NCBI GenBank assembly: GCA_965284315.1 | Contig: OZ260072.1 | Location: 248,001 to 312,000 of the forward strand | DNA: 64,000 nucleotides | Source of the DNA: PCRC01 sp017848435 | Lineage (GTDB): Bacteria; Pseudomonadota; Gammaproteobacteria; Burkholderiales; Burkholderiaceae_C | Reading direction: 5' to 3' | Shown: positions 33,872 to 40,712 of the stretch, in pieces | Numbering within the stretch: the first letter of the stretch is position 1 | How the letters are laid out: every line of letters begins with the position of its first letter | Program-made: the position numbers and the translations under genes | The notes under the pieces: model-generated | What the model was told of the DNA's origin: nothing | The model's input: the letters and a program-made list of their open reading frames with translations, nothing else | Databases searched by the model: none

Positions 33872-35644
33872 TTAAGCGGTGGGTTTGATGCTGCCGGGCA
33901 CGATGCGGCCGCCAAAGTCGCGCAGCATGGCTTGCACGAAGGGGTCGTTCTCGATCGTCTCCACGGCGGCCTGCTGGCGCGCTGCCTGCGCCGCGTGGTT
34001 GCGGCGCGCCGGGGTGTCTTGCACCGGGCCCAGCACGGTGGTGAGGGTGACGCCGTGGCCCGCACCCTGCAGCGCTGCCTGCAGGCGTTCGCGCAGCGGG
34101 GTCTGGTTCAGGGATTCGCGCTCGATGCGCAGTGTCCATTCGGCGGTGTCGCGCTCCACCAGCTCGGCCTGCAGTGCCAGCTCGCGCACCATGGCGGTCA
34201 CGGCCTCGCTGGCGATGAGCTGTTGCACCACCTCGTGCCAGAACGCGCCGTGTGGGCCGGGCTGGAACGGTTGGCTGGTGCGCTGCTCGGTGCGGGCGCC
34301 TGGCTCGGGTTGCACACGCACCGGAATCGCTACTATTTTCGTAGCTTCATCGCCAGATTCCACTAGGGCTTGAGGCCGATTTGGCTCTAAATTGGTGCTG
34401 GCAACCGGTTTGGCGGCCTCTGGAACGGGTTCCGGGCGCCTGGGCGGCACCACCACGGCCGCCGGTGGCGTTTCAGCCGGCGTCAGTGTTTTTTTTTCAG
34501 CCGGTGCGGCGCTCGCGGTGCGAACCGGCCGTGGCGCGCCCGCAGGCTTGAACGCCAGCAAGCGCAGCAACACCATGGTCAGTGCGGCGTACTCGTCGGG
34601 CGCCAAGCCCAGTTCGGCCAGGCCGTGCAGGCACAGGCTGTAGAGCAACTGGGTTTCGTCGGGCGGCAGCAGGCTGGCCAGGCGGGCGATGTCGGCGGCG
34701 TCCGGGTCGGTGCTGTCCGCATCGGCGGGCGCGCCCACGGCCTGCAGCACCGCCATGCGCTGCAGCACGCGGGCCATTTCTTCGAGGGTGGAGGCGGCGC
34801 TCAGGCCGCTCAGACGCAGGGCGTCGCTGGTGTCGACCACGGCCTTGCCGTCTCCTTGGGCCAGGGCCTCGATCAGGCTGAACACATGGCCGCTGTCCAC
34901 CGTGCCCAGCATCTGGCGCACGCCGTCTTCGCGCAGCGCGCCGCTGCCAAAGGCAATCGCCTGGTCGGTCAGCGAAAGCGCGTCGCGCATCGAACCGCGG
35001 GCGGCGCGGGCCAGCAGGCGCAGCGCACCGGGTTCGGCCGGCACCGACTCGGCCTGCAGCACGGTGCCGAGGTGTTCCAGCACGGTTTCGGGCGCCATGG
35101 GCCGCAGGTTGAACTGCAGGCAGCGCGACAGCACCGTGGGCGGCACTTTCTGGGGGTCGGTGGTGGCAAGCACGAACTTGAGGTATTCGGGCGGCTCTTC
35201 AAGCGTCTTCAGCATCGCGTTGAACGCGGTGTTGGACAGCATGTGCACTTCGTCGATCATGAAGACCTTGAAGCGGCCCTGCACCGGTTTGTAGACCGCC
35301 TGCTCCAGCAGCGACGAGATTTCGTCCACGCCGCGGTTGGAGGCGGCGTCCAGTTCGGTGTAATCCACAAAACGGCCGCTGTCGATGTCGGTGCAGGCGC
35401 GGCAGACGCCGCAGGGCTCGGCGGTGATGCCGCCTTGCCCGTCCACGCCCTGGCAATTCAGCGATTTGGCCAGGATGCGCGAGACCGTGGTCTTGCCCAC
35501 GCCCCGGGTGCCGGTGAACAGGTAGGCATGGTGCAGCCGCTGCTGCGTCAGCGCGTTGGACAGCGCCTGCACCACATGGCCCTGCCCCACCATTTCGGAA
35601 AAATTCCGCGGGCGGTATTTGCGGGCCAGCACAAGGTAAGACAT
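33872..35644 (-). CDS. dnaX: DNA polymerase III subunits gamma and tau
   Basis: 590 residues. The AAA+ clamp-loader core has Walker A GTRGVGKTTVSR, a Cys zinc module (CQGV...CGVCRAC), Walker B VFMIDEVHML and sensor I ATTDPQK. The tau-specific C-terminal part (about 380-590) is Pro/Ala-rich and less conserved. It contains the dispersed repeat at 34329-34392, translated as RPQALVESGDEATKIVAIP. The gamma form in some bacteria arises by frameshift; I saw no obvious slippery A-tract in the right place. It starts the dnaX-ybaB-recR unit. Confidence 0.96.
   Translation of the reverse strand: MSYLVLARKYRPRNFSEMVGQGHVVQALSNALTQQRLHHAYLFTGTRGVGKTTVSRILAKSLNCQGVDGQGGITAEPCGVCRACTDIDSGRFVDYTELDAASNRGVDEISSLLEQAVYKPVQGRFKVFMIDEVHMLSNTAFNAMLKTLEEPPEYLKFVLATTDPQKVPPTVLSRCLQFNLRPMAPETVLEHLGTVLQAESVPAEPGALRLLARAARGSMRDALSLTDQAIAFGSGALREDGVRQMLGTVDSGHVFSLIEALAQGDGKAVVDTSDALRLSGLSAASTLEEMARVLQRMAVLQAVGAPADADSTDPDAADIARLASLLPPDETQLLYSLCLHGLAELGLAPDEYAALTMVLLRLLAFKPAGAPRPVRTASAAPAEKKTLTPAETPPAAVVVPPRRPEPVPEAAKPVASTNLEPNRPQALVESGDEATKIVAIPVRVQPEPGARTEQRTSQPFQPGPHGAFWHEVVQQLIASEAVTAMVRELALQAELVERDTAEWTLRIERESLNQTPLRERLQAALQGAGHGVTLTTVLGPVQDTPARRNHAAQAARQQAAVETIENDPFVQAMLRDFGGRIVPGSIKPTA
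34329..34392 (-). repeat. Dispersed repeat copy inside dnaX
   Basis: On the minus strand it reads AATTTAGAGCCAAATCGGCC, then TCAAGCCCTAGTGGAATCTGG, then GCTACGAAAATAGTAGC with a GCTAC/GTAGC inverted repeat at its end. Translated within the tau linker it gives PQALVESGDEATKIV. The addA copy gives PQALVKSSDSAIKSIV in the same frame and orientation. Confidence 0.72.
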
Positions 35645-35690
35645 GCGCGGATTCTACGGGCCACGCAGGGCCCGCCCCGGTGCCGTGCGG

Positions 35691-36779
35691 TCAGGCCGCC
35701 GCAGTGGACTGCAGCAAGGGGTAATCGGTGTAGCCGGGGTGGCTGCCGCCGTAGAGCGTGGCCGCCTGCAGCGGGTTGAGCGGCGCGTCCAGCAGGTAGC
35801 GGGTCACCAGGTCGGGGTTGGCGATGAAGGGCTTGCCAAACGCCACCAGGTCGGCCCGGCCTTCGGCCAGGGCGGCGCTGGCGCGGGCCTTGTCGTAGCC
35901 GTTGTTGGCCATGTAGAGGCCACCGAACAGCTGCTTGATGGCGGCGTAGTCAAACGGCTCGGCGGGCGCGCCGCTCATGTCGCCTTCAATCACGTGCAGG
36001 TAGGCCAGCTTGCGCGGCGCCAGCTGTTCGGCCACATGGTTGAACAGGGCCTGGGGCTGGCTGTCGGTGATGTCGTTGAAGGTGTTTTGCGGCGAGATGC
36101 GCACGCCCACCCGGCTGGCACCGGCCACCGCGGTCACCGCGTCCACCACCTCCAGCAGGAAACGGCTGCGGTTTTCGAAGCTGCCACCGTAGGCGTCGGT
36201 GCGGTGGTTGGTTTTGTCTCGCAGGAACTGGTCGATCAAATAACCGTTGGCGGCGTGCACCTCCACGCCATCAAAGCCGGCTTCCAGCGCGTTGCGGGTG
36301 GCGTGCGCGTAGGCCGCCACGATGCGGGGAATCTCGTCGGCGTCCAGGGCGCGCGGCATGGACAGCGGCACAAAGCCTTCGCTGGTGTAGGTCTTGCCTT
36401 CGGCCTGAATCGCCGAGGGCGCCACCGGTGCGGCGGCATGGGGCTGGAACGAGGTGTGCGAGATGCGGCCCACGTGCCACAGCTGCAGGAAGATGCGGCC
36501 GCCGTTGGCGTGCACCGCATCCGTCACGGCCTTCCAGCCGGCGGTCTGCTCGTCGCTGTGGATGCCGGGGGTGGTGATGTAGCCCTGGCCTTCGGGCGTG
36601 ACCTGGGTTGCCTCGGCAATGATCAGGCCGGCGCTGGCGCGCTGGGCGTAGTACAGCGCGTTCAGCGCATGCGGCACGTTGCCGTCACCGGCGCGGCTGC
36701 GCGTCAACGGCGCCATCACGATGCGGTTGTTCAAGGTGGTGGAGCCGAGTTGCAGCGGACTGAAAAGGGTGGTCGGCAT
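35691..36779 (-). CDS. Alkene reductase, Old Yellow Enzyme family (NemA-like)
   Basis: 362 residues, an FMN-dependent TIM-barrel ene-reductase. Features: PLTRSRA with the flavin-contacting Thr, LQLWHVGRISH, the substrate-binding HAANGYLIDQF with His/Asn pair, the active-site Tyr region, and NRSRFLLEVVDAV plus FGKPFIANPDL near the C-terminus. It reduces activated C=C bonds, quinones or nitro esters with NADPH. In other bacteria such genes sit under electrophile-sensing repressors; none is adjacent here. The long upstream gap holds structured DNA and the ffs gene. Confidence 0.94.
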   Translation of the reverse strand: MPTTLFSPLQLGSTTLNNRIVMAPLTRSRAGDGNVPHALNALYYAQRASAGLIIAEATQVTPEGQGYITTPGIHSDEQTAGWKAVTDAVHANGGRIFLQLWHVGRISHTSFQPHAAAPVAPSAIQAEGKTYTSEGFVPLSMPRALDADEIPRIVAAYAHATRNALEAGFDGVEVHAANGYLIDQFLRDKTNHRTDAYGGSFENRSRFLLEVVDAVTAVAGASRVGVRISPQNTFNDITDSQPQALFNHVAEQLAPRKLAYLHVIEGDMSGAPAEPFDYAAIKQLFGGLYMANNGYDKARASAALAEGRADLVAFGKPFIANPDLVTRYLLDAPLNPLQAATLYGGSHPGYTDYPLLQSTAAA

Positions 36780-36805
36780 GGGAGGGTGTCCTGTTCTGAA
36801 AACAA

Positions 36806-36900
36806 AGGGCGTGGGGCATCTCTCCCCACATCAGGTTCAGATGCTAGGGCGAACCGCTATCTCCCCTGCCCCTGTGGGTGAACCGGGTTTTGCTGTAGGG
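36806..36900. other. Structured intergenic sequence between the ene-reductase gene and ffs
   Basis: Non-coding DNA with nested inverted repeats: GTGGGG/CCCCAC (36811-36829), GGTTC/GAACC (36834-36855), and further CCCC/GGGG-rich blocks up to 36890. On the minus strand it would form the leader of the ene-reductase mRNA. It is not a tRNA (no cloverleaf) and does not fit a riboswitch consensus I know. Its role is open. Confidence 0.4.
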
Positions 36901-36917
36901 ACCGGTCTGGCACCGCT

Positions 36918-36923
36918 TACAAT
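36918..36923 (+). promoter_or_regulatory. -10 element for ffs
   Basis: TACAAT located so that transcription would start at about 36929-36931, the predicted 5' end of the SRP RNA. No clear -35 sequence is present at 16-18 bases upstream. Confidence 0.5.
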
Positions 36924-36928
36924 CGGCG

Positions 36929-37025
36929 GTGACGGGCCTTCCCGCATGGTAAAGCGGCCAACCGGGTCAGGTGGGGAACCAAGCAGCCCTAACTGTGGAG
37001 TCAGTGCCGGGGTCAAGGCTCGTCA
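36929..37025 (+). ncRNA. ffs: Signal recognition particle RNA (4.5S type)
   Basis: About 97 bases. The outer stem is GACGGGCCTT (36931-36940) pairing with AAGGCTCGTC (37015-37024), ten pairs. The conserved Ffh-binding domain reads GGGTCAGG, TGG-GGAA-CCA, AGCAGCCC: the symmetric loop (CAGG/AGCAG) and GGAA tetraloop are intact. The three pairs closing the tetraloop are UGG/CCA where E. coli has UCC/GGA, a compensatory change. A T-rich stretch follows (CTTCTTCTTG). It guides inner-membrane proteins to the translocon with Ffh and FtsY. Confidence 0.93.
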
Positions 37026-37116
37026 ACTTCTTCTTGCACCATGGCGTTGCCGTGGCCGCCACCTCTCAGGCAATGTCGATTACGATGTTTGCCATGGCCA
37101 TTTTTACCCATACCCC

Positions 37117-37506
37117 ATGACCAGCGCCACCTTGCCGTCGGTGTTGGTGGTGGAAGACGACGACCACATTGCCCATTTGCTCACGTTCATGCTGGAGCGT
37201 GGGCAGTACCGCGTGCACCAGGCGCGTGACGGCCGGGCCGCCAAGCAGTTCATTGAAACCGAAAGTGCGCCCAGCGTCGTGCTGCTGGACGTGATGCTGC
37301 CCTACATCGACGGTTTTGAGCTGGTGCGCCTGCTTCGGGCCCAGCCCGGCTGGCAGAAGGTGCCCGTCATCATGCTGACGGCCAAGACGCAGGAGCAGGA
37401 CATCGTGCGTGCGCTCGACGCCGGCGCCAACGACTACATCGTCAAACCGTTCCAGCCTAACGAGCTGCTGGCCCGGTTGCGGCGTTTGACACAGGTGACC
37501 CCATGA
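37117..37506 (+). CDS. Stand-alone receiver-domain response regulator
   Basis: 129 residues with only a receiver domain: acidic EDDD at 13-16, phospho-acceptor Asp58 (VVLLDVMLP), Thr in IMLTAKT and Lys in YIVKPFQ. There is no DNA-binding or enzyme output domain, so it should work by protein contact. The ATG at 37117 is chosen as the receiver start; a longer frame upstream runs through ffs. Its stop overlaps the next gene as ATGA. The most likely kinase partner is the histidine kinase convergent at the far end of the cluster. Confidence 0.9.
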   Translation: MTSATLPSVLVVEDDDHIAHLLTFMLERGQYRVHQARDGRAAKQFIETESAPSVVLLDVMLPYIDGFELVRLLRAQPGWQKVPVIMLTAKTQEQDIVRALDAGANDYIVKPFQPNELLARLRRLTQVTP

Positions 37507-38273
37507 CCTCTTTCACCCCCTTCAGAACCCCCCTCTGGCTGCTCCCCCTGCTGGGCGGGCTGCCACTGCATGCCCAGACCACCGACCGCGCCACCTCGAT
37601 CGAGGTCAGCCACGAGCGCAACCACCTCAACAACGGCAGCCCGGACTGGAAAGAAACCGGTCTGCGCCTCAGCCACAGCCTGGGCAAGTACCAGCAGGTG
37701 AACGTGGGCGTGGTGGAGTCGCGCCGCTTTGGCCTGAAAGACACCCAGGTGTCTGCCGGCTACACCCTGCCGCTGGCACCGCAGTGGGTGGTGGGCCTGG
37801 AGGGCAACTACAGCAACACCCACCGGGTGCTGGCCAAACACGGTGTTGGGCTGACCAGCCAGTACGAGTTTGCGCCGGCCTGGCTGGCCCACCTGGGCCT
37901 GAAACACACCCGCTACGACGCGACCACGGTGAACCAGGCCAGCGTCGGGCTGGAGCACTACTTTTCGTCGTTCAGCTGGCTGGTGTCGTTCAGCCCGGTG
38001 CGGGCTTTGGGCACCTCGGTCTACAGCGGCTCGGTGCGTGGCAACTACTACTACGGCGACCGCAACTCGGTCGGCCTGATCGCCGCCGTGGGCGAAGAAG
38101 CCACGCCGGTGGGCGGCAACAACGTGGTGATTGCCGACATCAAGGCGATTGCGCTGGTCGGCACCCACTGGGTCAGCCCGCAATGGGCGGTGAACTACGC
38201 GCTGGGCAGCACATCGCAAGGCAGTTTCTACACCCGCAACGGTGCACGGCTTGGTGCCCAATACACCTTCTGA
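37503..38273 (+). CDS. YaiO family outer-membrane beta-barrel protein
   Basis: 256 residues with a signal peptide (PLWLLPLLGGLPLHAQ). The mature part is made of alternating strands, with SIEVSHERNHLNNGSPDWKE at the start, repeated amphipathic strands with aromatic girdles, and the C-terminal GARLGAQYTF ending in Phe, the sign of outer-membrane barrels. This is the YaiO family pattern; in E. coli yaiO lies next to the glycosyltransferase gene yaiP. It overlaps the receiver gene by four bases and the HEAT gene by 32. A role as an export pore or anchor for a polysaccharide is inferred. Confidence 0.87.
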   Translation: MTSFTPFRTPLWLLPLLGGLPLHAQTTDRATSIEVSHERNHLNNGSPDWKETGLRLSHSLGKYQQVNVGVVESRRFGLKDTQVSAGYTLPLAPQWVVGLEGNYSNTHRVLAKHGVGLTSQYEFAPAWLAHLGLKHTRYDATTVNQASVGLEHYFSSFSWLVSFSPVRALGTSVYSGSVRGNYYYGDRNSVGLIAAVGEEATPVGGNNVVIADIKAIALVGTHWVSPQWAVNYALGSTSQGSFYTRNGARLGAQYTF

Positions 38274-39306
38274 CGCGCTGCTGGAACTCGCGTTCTGGGC
38301 CGGCGTTGTCAGCGTGCTGTTGACGCTGCTGATGGCGCTGTCCATCATGGTGCTGCGTTACCGGCTGCGTCGGGCCGAACGGCGCGAAGCAAATTTTCTG
38401 GCCATCTGGCGCCCGGCCCTGATGGAGGTGCTGGCGGGAGGCTCGGTGCGCGCCCTGCCCACGCTGGCCAAGGGCGACCAAATGTCTTTCCTCAAGTACT
38501 GGAGCTACCTGCAGGAGTCGCTGCGCGGCAGCGCCCGCCAGACGCTGAACCAGGTCGGTTTTGCGCTCAAGGTGCCGCAATTCGCGCAGCAGTGGCTGGC
38601 CAGTGGCCGGCGATCCGAACGGCTGCTGGCCATCCTCGCGCTTGGCCACCTGCGCGACAAAAGCGCCTGGGACGCGCTGTTTGCGCAGGCTGTCAGCGAC
38701 GACAGCCTGGTGTCGCTGCAGGCCGCCCGCGCGCTGCTGCAGATCGACCCGGTGCGCGGCGTGCAGCACCTGATGCCGCTGCTCATCAAGCGGCACGACT
38801 GGGACATCAACCGCCTGGCGGTGATGCTGGCGGCTTCCCGCAGCGAACTCGAAGGCCTGCTGTCGCGCAAGATCACCCGGGTAGACCCCGCCAACATGGG
38901 CCGGCTGATGCGGCTGGCCGAGGCGCTCAAGCTCAACCTGCCCGCCGAGGTATTGGCCTACCTGGTGGATGCGGCGCGGCCGGTGGACATTCTGGTGGCT
39001 GGCCTGCGGTTGGTGAACAACGCTGAACTGCTGCCGCAGGTGCGTGGCTTTGCCAAACACACCCACTGGACCATCCGCGTGCAGGCCGTGAAATGCCTGG
39101 GCCGCATCGGCGAACCCACCGACGTGCCCTTGCTGGCCGAGGCGCTGCAGGACCGCGAATGGTGGGTGCGCTACCGCGCCGCGCAGGCACTGGCCGGCCT
39201 GCCCTTTGTCACCGCTGACGAGATGGCGGCCCTGCGCCAGAACAGCCCGGACCGCTACGCGCAGGACATCCTGGGCCAGGTGTTTGCAGAACGGGTGGTT
39301 GCATGA
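38242..39306 (+). CDS. Membrane-anchored HEAT-repeat protein
   Basis: 354 residues from a GTG (38242) that overlaps the yaiO-type gene by 32 bases; a second GTG at 38254 is possible. One membrane span (about 17-38) is followed by RYRLRRAERREANF, so by the positive-inside rule the large C-terminal domain is cytoplasmic. That domain has helical HEAT-like repeats, for example LLAILALGHLRDKSAWDALF, ARALLQIDPVRGVQHLMPLL, VKCLGRIGEPTDVPLLAEAL and WVRYRAAQALAGLP. Such repeats bind proteins. It lies between the outer-membrane barrel and the glycosyltransferase and could scaffold the receiver and the synthase. Confidence 0.85.
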   Translation: MHGLVPNTPSDALLELAFWAGVVSVLLTLLMALSIMVLRYRLRRAERREANFLAIWRPALMEVLAGGSVRALPTLAKGDQMSFLKYWSYLQESLRGSARQTLNQVGFALKVPQFAQQWLASGRRSERLLAILALGHLRDKSAWDALFAQAVSDDSLVSLQAARALLQIDPVRGVQHLMPLLIKRHDWDINRLAVMLAASRSELEGLLSRKITRVDPANMGRLMRLAEALKLNLPAEVLAYLVDAARPVDILVAGLRLVNNAELLPQVRGFAKHTHWTIRVQAVKCLGRIGEPTDVPLLAEALQDREWWVRYRAAQALAGLPFVTADEMAALRQNSPDRYAQDILGQVFAERVVA

Positions 39307-40712
39307 GCGAACACATCCTGGTCGACTTCCTGACCTGGTTCATCCTGTGCTATTTCGTGGCGCTGAACGGCGGCTACCTGCTCTTGAACCTGGTGTCCAT
39401 CGTGGCGCTGCACCGCAACACCCAGGAGCGGCTGCTGAACGACCTGCCGCAGGTGTTTTCGGGCCTGGAGCCGGCCATCAGCATCCTGGTGCCCGCCTAC
39501 AACGAAGAGACCACCATTGCGCCGGCCATCCGCTCGATGCTGCAGCTGTCGTATTCGGAATTCGAGATCATCGTTGTCAACGACGGATCCAAAGACGGCA
39601 CGCTGGAGGTGCTGAAAAAAGAATTCGGCCTGCTGCCTTTCCCCGAAGCCTACCGGGTGCAGCTGGCCACCCAACCCATCCGCGGCATTTACCGCTCCAC
39701 CCGCCACCCCAACCTGCGCGTCATCGACAAGGACAACGGCGGCAAGGCCGATTCGCTCAATGCCGGCATCAACGCCGCCCGTTTCCCGCTGTTCTGCGGG
39801 GTGGACGCCGACTCGATCCTGCAGCGCGACAGCCTCCAGCGCGTGGCCAAGCCCTTCCTGAGCGACCCGCTGATCGTGGCCACTGGCGGCACCATCCGCG
39901 TGGCGAATGGCTGCGACATCAGCGACGGGTTCCTCACCCGCGTGGGCCTCCCACGCAATGGCTGGGCGCTGTTCCAGGTGGTGGAGTATTTGCGCGCCTT
40001 TTTGTTTGGCCGGCTCGGCTGGTCCAGCATGCAGGCGATGCTCATCATCTCGGGCGCGTTCGGGCTGTTCAAGACGGCGGTGGTGATCCAGGTCGGTGGT
40101 TACCGCACCAACACGATTGGCGAAGACATGGAACTGGTGGTCCGCATGCACCACCACCTGCGCAACGCCGGCATCCCCTACAAGGTTGAATTCGTGCCCG
40201 ACCCGGTCTGCTGGACCGAGGTGCCCGAAGACCACAAGACGCTGAAAAACCAGCGCGTGCGCTGGCAGCGCGGCCTGTCGGAAAGCCTGTCCAGCCACTG
40301 GGGCCTGATGTTCAACCGCCGTGGCGGGCCACCGGGCTGGTTGGCCTTCCCGTTCATGGTGGCGTTTGAATGGCTGGGGCCGGTGGTGGAACTGGGGGGC
40401 TACCTGTTCATGGCCTTTGCCTTTTGGTGGGGCTGGATTTCATGGGAGGCCTTCGCCATCTTCCTGTTCCTGGCGATTGGGCTGGGCATCCTGCTGTCGG
40501 CCTCGGGCCTGCTGCTGGAAGAAATGTCCTTCCACATCTACCCCAAGGCCAAGCACCTGGCGGTGCTGGCGCTGTTTGTGGTGCTGGAAAACTTTGGCTA
40601 CCGCCAGCTCAGCGCCTGGTGGCGGTTGATTGGCCTGTGGCGCTGGATCTTTCAGCGCGAGGGCACCTGGGGCACGATGAAACGCAAAGGCGTCTCCAAG
40701 CCAGGGGCCTAG
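39303..40712 (+). CDS. Family 2 glycosyltransferase, processive membrane type
   Basis: 469 residues. One span at the N-terminus, GT2 catalytic domain with ILVPAYNEE, VVNDGSKDGT, GGKADSLNAGIN, the DXD-like GVDADSIL, GEDMELVVRMH and the QRVRWQRG motif (QxxRW) of processive enzymes such as cellulose, hyaluronan and PgaC synthases. Several spans follow in the C-terminal 150 residues. The polymer is not predictable; PgaC- and YaiP-like enzymes are the nearest types I know. ATGA overlap with the HEAT gene; the stop overlaps that of the convergent kinase gene. Confidence 0.92.
   Translation: MSEHILVDFLTWFILCYFVALNGGYLLLNLVSIVALHRNTQERLLNDLPQVFSGLEPAISILVPAYNEETTIAPAIRSMLQLSYSEFEIIVVNDGSKDGTLEVLKKEFGLLPFPEAYRVQLATQPIRGIYRSTRHPNLRVIDKDNGGKADSLNAGINAARFPLFCGVDADSILQRDSLQRVAKPFLSDPLIVATGGTIRVANGCDISDGFLTRVGLPRNGWALFQVVEYLRAFLFGRLGWSSMQAMLIISGAFGLFKTAVVIQVGGYRTNTIGEDMELVVRMHHHLRNAGIPYKVEFVPDPVCWTEVPEDHKTLKNQRVRWQRGLSESLSSHWGLMFNRRGGPPGWLAFPFMVAFEWLGPVVELGGYLFMAFAFWWGWISWEAFAIFLFLAIGLGILLSASGLLLEEMSFHIYPKAKHLAVLALFVVLENFGYRQLSAWWRLIGLWRWIFQREGTWGTMKRKGVSKPGA

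Noticed and set aside
36834..36855. tRNA-like T-arm GGTTC/GAACC
   Set aside because: No acceptor stem, anticodon arm or CCA-compatible end can be drawn around it.
36830..36860. Partial resemblance to a TPP riboswitch (GAACCTGAT on the minus strand)
   Set aside because: The CUGAGA block and the pyrophosphate-sensor helix are missing, and the downstream gene is not a thiamine gene. Kept only as an unassigned structured region.
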